From positions 310,001 through 374,000 of the forward strand of contig NZ_CANLSU010000004.1 of the NCBI RefSeq assembly GCF_947493875.1: a DNA stretch of 64,000 bases, in the 5' to 3' direction. The notes beneath the pieces were generated by a model. That model was not told the origin of the DNA, did not search any database, and was given only the letters and a program-made list of their open reading frames with translations. Positions 42,409-51,477 of the stretch are shown here, one piece after another. Each line of letters begins with the position of its first letter. Position 1 is the first letter of the stretch. The translations under genes and the position numbers were made by a program. The DNA is from an uncultured Marinococcus sp. GTDB lineage: Bacteria; Bacillota; Bacilli; Bacillales; Marinococcaceae.

Positions 42409-43845
42409 ATGTCTATTAAAACATTAACTATCCCAGAAAATTTTATGCTCGGAGCCGCACTTTCAGCCTGGCAGTCGGAGGGCTGGTCCGGAAAGAAGGA
42501 GAGCCAGGATTCATATATGGATCTTTGGTATAAAAACAATCGGCATGTCTGGCATGACGGCTACGGGCCGGCCGTAGCCACCGATTTCAGAAATCGGTAC
42601 AAAGAGGATATCAGCTACATGAAAACGATCGGCCTGACGCATTTTCGCACCTCCGTGAACTGGTCCCGTTTTTTAACCGACTATGAAAATGCGATTGTCG
42701 ACGAAGAATATGCTTCCTACGTGGAAAGCATGGTGGATGAATTAATCGCACAGGGCGTGGAGCCGATGATCTGCCTCGAGCATTACGAAATTCCTGCCGA
42801 GCTGTTTGAACGGTACGGCGGATGGGAGTCGAAGCATGTTGTTCACCTGTTTGAAAAATACGCGGAAAAAGTGATGGACCGGCTCGGGGACCGGGTCAGG
42901 CACTGGCTGACATTTAACGAGCCTATCGTGCCACAGACCCGCATATATTTGGATGCCATTCGCTACCCTTTTGAACAAAACACTCAAAAATGGATGCAGT
43001 GGAACTTTCATAAAACGCTTGCGACCGCCCGTGTCGTGAAGCTGTTCCGGGAAAAGCAGCTCGCGGAGCGGACCGGAGCGAAGATCGGTGTCATCCTCAA
43101 TCCGGAAGTCACATATGCCCGTTCGACAGCGCCCCATGATCAGGAGGCGGCGAACAAGCATGACCTGTTTTTCAACCGGATGTTTCTGGACCCAACGATT
43201 AAGGGGGAGTATCCAAAAGAGCTGTATGAGCTGATGGATAAGCACGATATTGCCTTTACAGCGACCGATGAAGACCTGGATATCATCCGCAGCTATACGG
43301 TGGATTACGTCGGGCTGAATCTGTATTTCCCGCATCGTGTACAGGCACGAACGGCTGGCTGGAACGAGCAGGTTCCGTTTCACCCAAGATACTATTACGA
43401 CCCCTTCGACCTTCCGGGGAAAAAAATGAATCCCTACCGCGGATGGGAAATTTTCCCCCGTATTATGTATGACATGGCGATTCGCATGAAGGAAGAGTAT
43501 GGAAACATTGAATGGTTCATTGCAGAAAATGGGATGGGAGTGGAAAATGAACAGCGGTTTAAGAATGCGGAAGGAATCATTCAGGATGATTACCGGATTG
43601 CGTTTATTACGGAGCATTTATCGTGGCTGCTTGAAGCCGTCCGTGAAGGTGTGAACTGCCGGGGGTATATGCTGTGGGCCTTTTCGGACAACGTATCTCC
43701 GATGAATGCGTTTAAGAACCGGTATGGGCTTGTCTCCATCGACCTGGAAAACAATCGGGACCGGACCATGAAAAAGTCTGCCTATTGGTTCCAGGATGTG
43801 ATTAAAACCCGTAAACTTAAGGTGGAAGAAGAGCCTTATAAATAA
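42409..43845 (+). CDS. GH1 beta-glycosidase, possibly acting on phosphorylated glucosides
   Basis: 478-aa cytosolic TIM-barrel hydrolase. Acid/base E171 in TFNEP and nucleophile E373 in IAENGMG are present. In ordinary GH1 enzymes the glycone pocket reads DNFEW with a glutamate that binds sugar hydroxyls; here it reads DNVSP, with Ser430 in the glutamate's place and Tyr439 nine residues later, as in 6-phospho-beta-glycosidases. The usual phosphate-binding Lys at +7 is Asn437, but Lys436 is adjacent. With the ROK kinase 17 bp downstream this suggests a phosphorylated substrate (inference). It lacks a signal peptide. Confidence 0.85.
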   Translation: MSIKTLTIPENFMLGAALSAWQSEGWSGKKESQDSYMDLWYKNNRHVWHDGYGPAVATDFRNRYKEDISYMKTIGLTHFRTSVNWSRFLTDYENAIVDEEYASYVESMVDELIAQGVEPMICLEHYEIPAELFERYGGWESKHVVHLFEKYAEKVMDRLGDRVRHWLTFNEPIVPQTRIYLDAIRYPFEQNTQKWMQWNFHKTLATARVVKLFREKQLAERTGAKIGVILNPEVTYARSTAPHDQEAANKHDLFFNRMFLDPTIKGEYPKELYELMDKHDIAFTATDEDLDIIRSYTVDYVGLNLYFPHRVQARTAGWNEQVPFHPRYYYDPFDLPGKKMNPYRGWEIFPRIMYDMAIRMKEEYGNIEWFIAENGMGVENEQRFKNAEGIIQDDYRIAFITEHLSWLLEAVREGVNCRGYMLWAFSDNVSPMNAFKNRYGLVSIDLENNRDRTMKKSAYWFQDVIKTRKLKVEEEPYK

Positions 43846-43861
43846 AAGAGCGGGGGATGAA

Positions 43862-44752
43862 ATGAAGACGTATTTAGCGATAGACTTGGGCGGATCCTTT
43901 ATGAAGTATGCGTTGGTCACCGAAGAGGGAACGATGCCATTAAAAGAAAAAATCAAAAGCCCTGCCAGCGTCGATGACTTAGTGGAGACAGTAGGGCAGC
44001 TTTGTGAAAAACTTTCTCCCGTGCATGCACTCGCAGTGAGTTCACCGGGTGCAGTAACTGAAGAAGGTATTATCAAAGGCTCGAGCGCTCTTCCCTATTT
44101 GCATGGTCCGAACATAAAAAACCTGCTGCAGAAACGAGCGCAGCTGCCGGTTTATATAGAAAATGATGCGAATTGTGCAGCATATGCGGAGGTGTGGAAA
44201 GGGGCAGGAACCCAGGTCCGGAACATGCTGTCGATCGTTATTGGAACAGGCATCGGGGGAGCGATTATTAAGGATGGAGTGCTGCACCGGGGAAATAATC
44301 TGCACGGCGGTGAATTTGGCTACATGCTTTTAAATACAGACCATCCGGGATTTAACCAGACGTGGAGCGGGCTGGCATCGACGCAGGCATTAGTGCGCCG
44401 GTTTGCCAATGCGAAGCATAGAGACCCCGCAGACTATACGGGAGAAGACGTGTTCCGGTTTGCCGATGAGCACGATCAGGAAGCTGCCGCTGCTGTAGAG
44501 CAATTTTATTACTATGTAGCGGCAGGCATTTACAACCTGCAATATATGTATGACCCGGAGCTAATCACCATTGGCGGCGGAGTGAGCGCGCGTGAGGATC
44601 TTATTGCAAAGGTGAATGAACAATTGGACAGGATCATGGAAGCTCTGCCATTGGGGAAAATCAAGCCATCGATCGCAGCTTTTAAATTCCGCCAGCATTC
44701 CAATCTGCTCGGAGCAGTATATCATGCTATACGTGAGCAGGGAGAGCATTGA
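43862..44752 (+). CDS. ROK-family sugar kinase, candidate beta-glucoside kinase
   Basis: 296-aa ROK kinase: ATP-binding DLGGSFMKYALV, catalytic-aspartate loop IENDANCAAYAE and GTGIGGAIIKDGVLHRG. The HGGEFGYM segment is present, but the zinc motif CxCGxxGCxE of glucokinase-type ROK proteins is absent (HPGFNQTWSGLAS follows instead). Zinc-less ROK kinases include BglK, which phosphorylates cellobiose and other beta-glucosides at O6. Its position as last gene of the operon supports such a role. It could instead be a glucokinase. Confidence 0.82.
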   Translation: MKTYLAIDLGGSFMKYALVTEEGTMPLKEKIKSPASVDDLVETVGQLCEKLSPVHALAVSSPGAVTEEGIIKGSSALPYLHGPNIKNLLQKRAQLPVYIENDANCAAYAEVWKGAGTQVRNMLSIVIGTGIGGAIIKDGVLHRGNNLHGGEFGYMLLNTDHPGFNQTWSGLASTQALVRRFANAKHRDPADYTGEDVFRFADEHDQEAAAAVEQFYYYVAAGIYNLQYMYDPELITIGGGVSAREDLIAKVNEQLDRIMEALPLGKIKPSIAAFKFRQHSNLLGAVYHAIREQGEH

Positions 44753-44773
44753 AACAGGTATAAGACTTTAGAT

Positions 44774-44812
44774 ATTCCACCACAGTATGTACACGCTGTG
44801 GTGGAATTTTTG
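44774..44812 (+). terminator. Terminator of the sugar operon
   Basis: Perfect 12-bp arms ATTCCACCACAG (44774-44785) and CTGTGGTGGAAT (44796-44807), then T-rich sequence. Confidence 0.92.
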
Positions 44813-44943
44813 TTTTTTAAAATCTTTAAACAATACTATATTTCTGTCTTTACCCAGGTTAATAAACATCCCAAAAAGGGAAGACAATTACCGAATAAAA
44901 GCATGACCATATTTTGAGCTTTCAGGGAAAGGATGAGTCATTG

Positions 44944-45786
44944 ATGAATAATTCCATTCCGGAAATCCGCCTGAATGACGGCCTGACGCTTCCGGTTATC
45001 GGTTTTGGGACAGCGGCGGTGATTGGAAACGAAGGGGCCAATGCTGTGGACCAGGCAATTCATGCAGGCTACCGTCTGATCGATACGGCTTACAACTATG
45101 AAAACGAGGGCACAGTAGGAGAGGCCGTGCGGCGCAGCTCTGTTCCGAGGCAGGAGCTGCGGATTACGTCCAAGCTGCCGGGACGCTATCATGAATATGA
45201 AAAGGCCGTGCCGGCAATACAGGAGTCGCTGTACCGCGCAGGGCTGGATTACTATGACCTGTATTTGATTCATTGGCCGAACCCGAAGCAGGGCCATTAC
45301 GTTGAAGCATGGCAGGCATTGATTGAGGCCAAAAAATGGGGGCTGGTCCGCTCCATCGGGGTATGCAACTTTTTGCCGGAACATCTGGAGCATCTTGAAA
45401 AGGAGACAGGCGTGAAGCCGAGCATTAATCAAATTGAACTGCATCCGTATTTTAACCAGGAAGAATCGAGAAAATGGCATGAAAAGCATGATATTCAGAC
45501 CGAATCCTGGAGTCCGCTTGCAAAGGCGAGCGACGTGCTGCAGGATGAGACGCTCCGTAAAATAGCAAATAATCACAATAAAACAGTATCCCAGATTATT
45601 CTTCGCTGGCATTATCAGCTGGGCACGATACCGATACCAAAATCGATGTCGCCCCGCCGGCAGATTGAAAACCTTTCGATCTTTTCCTTTGCGCTCGACG
45701 AAGGGGAGATGGAAATGCTTGCCTCACTGACCCAGCCGGACGGACGCATAAATGATCAGGATCCGGCGGTGTATGAAGAGTTTTAA
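44944..45786 (+). CDS. Aldo/keto reductase
   Basis: 280-aa NADPH-dependent carbonyl reductase. Tetrad residues can be seen in DTAYNYENE (Asp, Tyr), ITSKLPG (Lys) and YLIHWPN (His). The C-terminal nucleotide-binding part has IPIPKSMSPRRQIENL. It resembles the Bacillus YtbE/YvgN group. ATG 44944 follows AAAGGATG; in-frame codons upstream lack support. Monocistronic; it shares a bidirectional terminator with gbsB. The substrate cannot be inferred. Confidence 0.9.
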   Translation: MNNSIPEIRLNDGLTLPVIGFGTAAVIGNEGANAVDQAIHAGYRLIDTAYNYENEGTVGEAVRRSSVPRQELRITSKLPGRYHEYEKAVPAIQESLYRAGLDYYDLYLIHWPNPKQGHYVEAWQALIEAKKWGLVRSIGVCNFLPEHLEHLEKETGVKPSINQIELHPYFNQEESRKWHEKHDIQTESWSPLAKASDVLQDETLRKIANNHNKTVSQIILRWHYQLGTIPIPKSMSPRRQIENLSIFSFALDEGEMEMLASLTQPDGRINDQDPAVYEEF

Positions 45787-45806
45787 ATCTGCGCTGGATA
45801 ATATAA

Positions 45807-45843
45807 AAAAGCCGGAAAGAGGAGCGCTCTCTTTCCGGCTTTT
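45807..45843. terminator. Bidirectional terminator between the aldo/keto reductase gene and gbsB
   Basis: Perfect 15-bp arms (45807-45821 and 45829-45843) with A-run and T-run on the two sides. Confidence 0.93.
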
Positions 45844-45857
45844 ACGTAAGGATAATA

Positions 45858-47066
45858 TTAAACGGTTTTTGGCACCTGATGGAAGCAGCGCTTGTAGATC
45901 CACTCGTAGTCGGACACTTTCAAGTCGCGAGGGTTGCCCTCTGTCTGCGGGTCGTTCATTGCTTCTTTGGCAAGACGCTCGGTCATGTCAGGATTTACGC
46001 CCTGCTCCTCGAGGGAAGGAATGTCGAGCTCTTCTGCAAGATCATACATATACTGCACAGAAGCTTTAGCTGCCTCCCCGGTGCTCATACGTGCGGTGTC
46101 GATGCCAAATGCCTGGGCGACACGTGCAAAGCGTTCCGGGGCACCTTTCCAGTTGTATTCCATTACCGGTCCCATCATAGCTGCGACGCATTGGCCGTGT
46201 GCTACTGGAATGATACCGCCCAGCGTCTGGCTCATGGCGTGCGCAGCACCGGCAGATTCACTGCCGTAGGAAAGGCCTGCAAGCATCGCAGCCTGGGACA
46301 TGCCGTAACGGGCTTCAAGATCTTCACCATCGGCATAGGCGCGTCGGATGTATTTTGCAGCGTACTCAATCGCAAGCAGAGCCACTGCGTCTGTGACAGG
46401 CTGGGCGAATTTCATTGTATAGCATTCAACCGCGTGAGCGATCGCATCAATACCGGTCATTGCAGTTACGTGCGGAGGCATGGAAACGTGCAGCTCCGGA
46501 TCGATAATGGTTACGTATGCCGGAATGAGCGGGCCGCCGGTGTTAAATTTAAATTCACGGTCTTCGTCTGTGATTACTGCCCACTGGGTTACTTCAGAGC
46601 CGGTGCCTGCTGTTGTTGGTACAGTTATGAATGGCGGGATGCGGCGCTCCAGCGGCTTTTTGCCCTCAGCAGCTTCATAATCGAGAATCGAGCCTTCGTG
46701 GGTAGCTTCAACGCCGATGGCCTTTGCAGTGTCCATTGAGCTTCCGCCGCCGACAGCGATCAGGCCGTTGCAGTTTTCTGCTGTGTAAAATTTGGATCCC
46801 TCTTCAATCAGGCGCACGGGAGGGTTTGGCTCTACTTTATTGAAGAGAACAACCTCTACACCGGAAGCTTCAAGATTGTCGATAACGGGCTTTGTTACGC
46901 CTGCATTATGGATGCCCGGGTCTGTGACGAGCAGCACTTTGTCAGAGCCGAAGGCTTTGATTTCTTCACCAATATGTTTAATGGCACCGATGCCGTGCTT
47001 GATTGCTGTAGGTACTTCAAATGTGTGATAGCTTAACATGCTTTCGACTTTCATATTCATGCTCAT
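45858..47066 (-). CDS. gbsB: Iron-containing choline/alcohol dehydrogenase GbsB
   Basis: 402-aa type III alcohol dehydrogenase that oxidises choline to betaine aldehyde in Bacillus. NAD-binding GGGSSMDTAKAIG, then PTTAGTGSEVTQWAVI, and metal-ligand histidines in GIDAIAHAVECY and AHGQCVAAMM. The N-terminus MLSYHTFEVPTAIKHGIGAI is GbsB-like. The ATG follows AAGGAGG. It is the last gene of the gbsA-betA-gbsB group. Confidence 0.9.
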   Translation of the reverse strand: MSMNMKVESMLSYHTFEVPTAIKHGIGAIKHIGEEIKAFGSDKVLLVTDPGIHNAGVTKPVIDNLEASGVEVVLFNKVEPNPPVRLIEEGSKFYTAENCNGLIAVGGGSSMDTAKAIGVEATHEGSILDYEAAEGKKPLERRIPPFITVPTTAGTGSEVTQWAVITDEDREFKFNTGGPLIPAYVTIIDPELHVSMPPHVTAMTGIDAIAHAVECYTMKFAQPVTDAVALLAIEYAAKYIRRAYADGEDLEARYGMSQAAMLAGLSYGSESAGAAHAMSQTLGGIIPVAHGQCVAAMMGPVMEYNWKGAPERFARVAQAFGIDTARMSTGEAAKASVQYMYDLAEELDIPSLEEQGVNPDMTERLAKEAMNDPQTEGNPRDLKVSDYEWIYKRCFHQVPKTV

Positions 47067-47089
47067 GGGAAAATCCTCCTTAATGAATG

Positions 47090-47158
47090 AAAAAAGATCC
47101 TTTTTTCCAAAGCGAGGGCTCCTACAAAAAGCTGCGCTGGATAAAAAGAATCCTTTTT
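47090..47158. repeat. Two copies of an AT-rich near-palindrome in the betA-gbsB gap
   Basis: AAAAAAGATCCTTTTTT (47090-47106) and AAAAAGAATCCTTTTT (47143-47158) share the same A-run, GATCC/GAATCC core and T-run. They may be weak hairpins setting gbsB mRNA level or protein-binding sites. Function unknown. Confidence 0.5.
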
Positions 47159-47168
47159 ATATTTTATT

Positions 47169-48854
47169 TTAGGACTTAATTGTCCCTGCATCCGACGGAT
47201 CAACGCCGTGACGATAAAATTTTGTATGCATCGGTTCGAGCGGCTGTTGCTCAAGGATCAGATCCGCTGCTTTTTCAGCGATCATGAGTACGGGTGCATG
47301 AATGTTTCCGTTCGTCACATAGGGCATGACGGAGGCATCCACTACGCGAAGATTGTCGACTCCATGCACTTTCATCGTCTTCGGATCAACAACGGCCATT
47401 GGGTCTGAAGCAGGTCCCATTTTCGCAGTACCGCTCGGGTGCAACGCCGTTTCGGCATCATTCGCAACCCATTCCAGAATTTCTTCGTCTGTCTGTACAG
47501 CGTCCCCTGGAGCGATCTCTCCAGAATTGAATGGTTTCATGGCTGGTTGCGCCATGATTTCACGGGAAATGCGGATCGCTTCAACCCACTCGCGTCTATC
47601 CTGCTCCGTGGAAAGATAGTTGTACACCATGCTTGGATGCTCCCTTGGATCCCTGGAGCGGATCTTCAGGCTTCCTCTTGCATCAGAATACATTGGCCCA
47701 ACGTGCACTTGGAATCCGTGCTTCGTATCTGCTTTCTTGCCGTCATAGCGTACTGCTACCGGGAGAAAGTGGAACATTAAATTCGGATAAGGAACAGTCT
47801 CGTTAGAACGGACAAAGCCGCCTCCTTCAAAATGATTCGACGCTGCGGGACCTTTACGGCCAAACAGCCACTGCAGACCAATCCAAGGCATTTTTAACTT
47901 ATTCAAGCTTGGCTGCATGGAAACCGGCTGTGGGCAGGAATACTGAATATATGCTTCCAAATGGTCCTGCAGATTTTCACCGACACCCGGCAGATCAGCT
48001 ACCGGCTCAATTCCAAGCGAACGCAGGTGTTCAGCGTCCCCGACTCCGGAAAGCTGAAGCAGCTGCGGAGAATTGATGGCGCCACCGGAAAGAATGATCT
48101 CTCCGGCGTTCACCTTCAGCGTTTTGCCATTGTGTTGATATGTTACACTTTCTGCCTTTGTCCCGTTAAAATCTATGCTTTCAACAAACGCACGGGTTCT
48201 TACTGTAAGGTTTTTTCGATTCATAACCGGGTGCAAAAATGCACGGGAAGCAGACATTCGTCTGCCTTTATGGATATGCTTATCAAACGGCCCGAATCCT
48301 TCCTGGCGGTAACCGTTCACGTCCGGTGTGCGCGTATAGCCTGCTTCTACGGCTGATTCAAAAAACGCCTGGAACAACGGACTCGTTGCTGGCCCCCGTT
48401 CCAGCTTCAGCGGACCGTCCTGCCCGCGGAATTCGTCACCTTCTTCAGCTGCCATCGCGTTTTCCAACCGCTTGAAGTATGGAAGACAGTGCGCGTAGTT
48501 CCACTCCTCCATACCTTCGTCTGCCCCCCATCGTTCATAATCGAGAGGATTTCCGCGCTGATAAATCATTCCGTTAATAGAGCTGGATCCGCCAAGTACT
48601 TTTCCTCGCGCATGCTTAATGCGGCGACCGTTCATGTATGGTTCCGGATCAGACAGATACTTCCAGTCATAGAGGCTCTTTCCTGCTGGAAACGGCAGTG
48701 CCGCAGGCATCTGAATCAGTAAGTCCCACGCATAGTCACTTCGCCCTGCTTCTAGTACAAGCACGTTATTATTTTTATCGGCGCTTAACCGGTTCGCAAG
48801 TATAGATCCTGCACTGCCTCCACCAATAATTACATAGTCAAATGTTTCACTCAT
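47169..48854 (-). CDS. betA: Choline dehydrogenase BetA (GMC oxidoreductase)
   Basis: 561-aa FAD enzyme of the glucose-methanol-choline family that oxidises choline to betaine aldehyde at the membrane. FAD-binding [18 protein letters not shown] at the N-terminus, GMC signature 1 ([19 protein letters not shown]), signature 2 ([17 protein letters not shown]) and the active-site region [12 protein letters not shown] (His). ATG 48854 follows GGGGGTG. It sits between gbsA and gbsB, which is unusual because GbsB catalyses the same first step. Confidence 0.9.
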   Translation of the reverse strand: MSETFDYVIIGGGSAGSILANRLSADKNNNVLVLEAGRSDYAWDLLIQMPAALPFPAGKSLYDWKYLSDPEPYMNGRRIKHARGKVLGGSSSINGMIYQRGNPLDYERWGADEGMEEWNYAHCLPYFKRLENAMAAEEGDEFRGQDGPLKLERGPATSPLFQAFFESAVEAGYTRTPDVNGYRQEGFGPFDKHIHKGRRMSASRAFLHPVMNRKNLTVRTRAFVESIDFNGTKAESVTYQHNGKTLKVNAGEIILSGGAINSPQLLQLSGVGDAEHLRSLGIEPVADLPGVGENLQDHLEAYIQYSCPQPVSMQPSLNKLKMPWIGLQWLFGRKGPAASNHFEGGGFVRSNETVPYPNLMFHFLPVAVRYDGKKADTKHGFQVHVGPMYSDARGSLKIRSRDPREHPSMVYNYLSTEQDRREWVEAIRISREIMAQPAMKPFNSGEIAPGDAVQTDEEILEWVANDAETALHPSGTAKMGPASDPMAVVDPKTMKVHGVDNLRVVDASVMPYVTNGNIHAPVLMIAEKAADLILEQQPLEPMHTKFYRHGVDPSDAGTIKS

Positions 48855-49022
48855 ATTGTGCACCCCCAAAGATTTTCTTTGTTTAACGATGTGTGTAAAG
48901 CTATATAATAACTTTTGATCCAACTATGTTATTTCGTAGAGAGTTATTAATAAAATGACACTTACTCAACATAAAGAACGAGAGATTATTTATAGAGTTT
49001 GTATTTATCTGTTGCTGTCGAT

Positions 49023-50489
49023 CTAGAAAAAATTCAGAGCTTCCGGGTTCGTGTTACGGAAGATGTGTTTGGTTTCGGTGTACTCCTCCATGCCGACCTT
49101 GCCAAGCTCACGGCCGATGCCGGACTGCTTGTAGCCGCCCCAAGGCGCCTGGGCAAAATAAGGATGGAAGTCATTGATCCAGACGGTGCCAAGACGGAGG
49201 CCGGAGGCCACCCGCTCGGCTTTGCTGATGTCTGTGGTAAACGTAGCGCCGGCAAGGCCGTAAACCGTGTCGTTCGCTTTTTCCACGGCTTCTTCTTCAG
49301 AGGTGAAGGTTTCCACGGTAAGTACCGGGCCGAAGATTTCTTCCTGCACGATTCTCATGTCGGAGCGGCAGTCGGTAAAGATCGTCGGCAGAAGAAAGAA
49401 TCCTTTTTGGAGCGTTTCGTCGTCCGGGCGTTTGCCGCCAACAGCAACTGTTGCTCCTTCCTGTTTACCGATTTCGATATAATTTTCGACCTTGCTCATG
49501 TGCTCCGCAGAAATAAGCGGTCCCATCTGTGTTTCTTCATCCTGGCCACTGCCGAGACGAATGTTTTTCACCCGATCAACGATCGCGTTGACGAAATCGT
49601 CATGGATAGATTCCTCCACCAAAAGCCGTGCTCCGGCAGAACAAACCTGTCCGGCATGGAAGAAAGCGGCGTTTAGCGCCTGGTCTACGGCTAGCTCGAA
49701 ATCCGCATCGGCGAAAACAATGTTAGGGTTTTTGCCACCAAGCTCAAGGGCGATTTTTTTCATATTGGAGGTGGCGGACTGCATGATTTTACGGCCGGTT
49801 TCAATACCGCCTGTAAAGGAAATCAGGTCCACGTCCACGCTTTCAGAAAGCTCCGCACCTACGTCGGTGCCTTTTCCGAGCACAAGGTTGGCAACCCCTG
49901 CCGGAATACCGGCTTCTTCCATCAGCTGAAATACCTTGACGGTCGTAAGCGGCGTAATTTCACTTGGTTTGACGATAATGGTGTTTCCCGTTGCAATAGC
50001 CGGTGCGATCTTCCAGGATGCCTGCAGCAGCGGGTAGTTCCAAGGGGTGATCTGGCCGCATACGCCCACAGGCTCACGGACGACTTTGCTGTCTGAGTCC
50101 GGAAGCGGGGAAGCGATGTATTCGCCGCCGTCTTTATCCGCAAGTCCGGCAAAATAGTGGAACACTCCGGCGATATCGTCCATATCGGCACGGCTTTCTC
50201 CCATTGTTTTACCTGTATCGAGCGTCTCGAGCTCTGCGAGTTCTTCCTTATCCCGCTCAATGAGCTGGGCTACCTTTAATACGTAAGCTCCGCGCTCCGA
50301 AGCGGTTGTAGAGGCCCATGGCCCTTTGTCAAATGCCCGGCGGGCAGCCTGTACGGCTTTTACAGCGTCCTCACGGGAGCCTTCCGCTGCCTGCGTGATA
50401 ACGCTTTGGTCAAGCGGATTAATAATGTCCCGGGTTTTGCCGTTAGCAGCGTCGACCCATTCGCCGTCAATGTACATGCGAATATCCAT
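49023..50489 (-). CDS. gbsA: Betaine-aldehyde dehydrogenase GbsA
   Basis: 488-aa NAD-dependent aldehyde dehydrogenase making glycine betaine. Catalytic C283 in GQVCSAGAR, general base E249 in ALELGGKNP, ITPWNYPLLQASWK and FTGG for NAD binding. ATG 50489 has AGGAGG nine bases upstream. It is transcribed divergently from its likely repressor gene gbsR, and betA and gbsB follow on the same strand. Confidence 0.94.
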   Translation of the reverse strand: MDIRMYIDGEWVDAANGKTRDIINPLDQSVITQAAEGSREDAVKAVQAARRAFDKGPWASTTASERGAYVLKVAQLIERDKEELAELETLDTGKTMGESRADMDDIAGVFHYFAGLADKDGGEYIASPLPDSDSKVVREPVGVCGQITPWNYPLLQASWKIAPAIATGNTIIVKPSEITPLTTVKVFQLMEEAGIPAGVANLVLGKGTDVGAELSESVDVDLISFTGGIETGRKIMQSATSNMKKIALELGGKNPNIVFADADFELAVDQALNAAFFHAGQVCSAGARLLVEESIHDDFVNAIVDRVKNIRLGSGQDEETQMGPLISAEHMSKVENYIEIGKQEGATVAVGGKRPDDETLQKGFFLLPTIFTDCRSDMRIVQEEIFGPVLTVETFTSEEEAVEKANDTVYGLAGATFTTDISKAERVASGLRLGTVWINDFHPYFAQAPWGGYKQSGIGRELGKVGMEEYTETKHIFRNTNPEALNFF

Positions 50490-50524
50490 ATGTGTATGCC
50501 TCCTAATTGTTAACTTTGTTAAAA

Positions 50525-50544
50525 AAATATTTAACGTTTTGAAT
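50525..50544. promoter_or_regulatory. Candidate GbsR operator, gbsA side
   Basis: AAATATTTAACGTTTTGAAT, 36-55 bases upstream of the gbsA start. It matches the site at 50791 in 17 of 20 positions. Its left part also forms the inverted repeat GTTAAA-N6-TTTAAC (50518-50535). Confidence 0.6.
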
Positions 50545-50790
50545 AACTTAAATTTATCAGCTTTCGAACATCTTGTCAAAGACCTGCCGGAAAATTTTTA
50601 GTGGCGCTCGAGGTTATCAGCCCGATATAAATAAATTTTAAAAAAGATTTATAAGACTTTTTCACGCGCGTGCGAATATATCCGAAGGCTTTTTATTTCC
50701 CGGGGAATAAACATAAGAACTGCCGGCTGATATTTTTAGTCAGGCATTTGACAAGAGATTTTTATACGTTAAGATTAGAAACTGTGAAGA

Positions 50791-50810
50791 AAATATTTAA
50801 CAAATTGAAT
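50791..50810. promoter_or_regulatory. Candidate GbsR operator, gbsR side
   Basis: AAATATTTAACAAATTGAAT, 26-45 bases upstream of the gbsR start. Second copy of the 20-bp site; the 346-bp gbsA-gbsR gap otherwise holds AT-rich DNA and no gene. Confidence 0.6.
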
Positions 50811-50835
50811 TTTTTTAATAGAAAAGGAGGAGCCC

Positions 50836-51405
50836 ATGACGGATTCTCATCACCAGGATGAATGGAGGGAGTCACTCGAAGGCGCCAAAGACATTATCAT
50901 TGATTCCCTGGCTGAAACCATGGATTTGTACGGTGTCACAAGAAGCGTTGGCACTTTGTATGGGACAATGTATGTGGAAGGCGATATGACGCTGGATGAA
51001 ATGAGAGAAAAACTCGGAATGAGTAAACCGAGTATGAGCACCGGAGTACGAAAGCTTCAGGAGTTCAATGTTGTAAAGAAAACGCACCGGCGCGGAAAGC
51101 GAAAGCAGACCTACGTAGCCGAAAAGGATTTTTTCCGTTTTTTCACCAACTTCTTTACTCAGCAGTGGGAGAGAGAAGTGCGGACGAATTTGAGCGCCAT
51201 TGAAAGCGCCTGGGAACAATTGGACATGCTGATTCAGTCGGAAGAAGCAGAAGAGTCCATAAAAGAAGAAGCACGGGAGATCCAGCGGATCCTCAGCCAG
51301 TCGATCAAGTACTACAAATGGCTGAGTCGTCTCGTGGAGTCTATGGAAACAGGAGAATTATTTAAATATATTCCGATAGAAGAAGACGATGAAAAAGAGA
51401 GATAA
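50836..51405 (+). CDS. gbsR: GbsR, choline-responsive transcriptional repressor
   Basis: 189-aa MarR-like winged-helix regulator. In B. subtilis GbsR represses gbsAB and opuB and is relieved by choline. The DNA-binding part reads GVTRSVGTLYGTMYVEGDMTLDEMREKLGMSKPSMSTGVRKL (spread over residues 34-75), followed by HRRGKRKQTYVAEKDF and a helical dimerisation region. ATG 50836 follows AAAGGAGGAG. It is divergent from gbsA and precedes the choline symporter by 72 bp. Confidence 0.93.
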   Translation: MTDSHHQDEWRESLEGAKDIIIDSLAETMDLYGVTRSVGTLYGTMYVEGDMTLDEMREKLGMSKPSMSTGVRKLQEFNVVKKTHRRGKRKQTYVAEKDFFRFFTNFFTQQWEREVRTNLSAIESAWEQLDMLIQSEEAEESIKEEAREIQRILSQSIKYYKWLSRLVESMETGELFKYIPIEEDDEKER

Positions 51406-51425
51406 CAGTTTTACTTTATCTCTCC

Positions 51426-51439
51426 GGAAAACGTTTTCG
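51426..51439 (+). promoter_or_regulatory. cre-like palindrome before the choline symporter
   Basis: GGAAAACGTTTTCG has the perfect 12-bp core palindrome GAAAACGTTTTC and fits the cre consensus except at the first and last base. It lies 39 bases upstream of the symporter start. Confidence 0.4.
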
Positions 51440-51477
51440 CAATATTTAGAATTTTATAAAAAATAGAGGTGTTGCTC

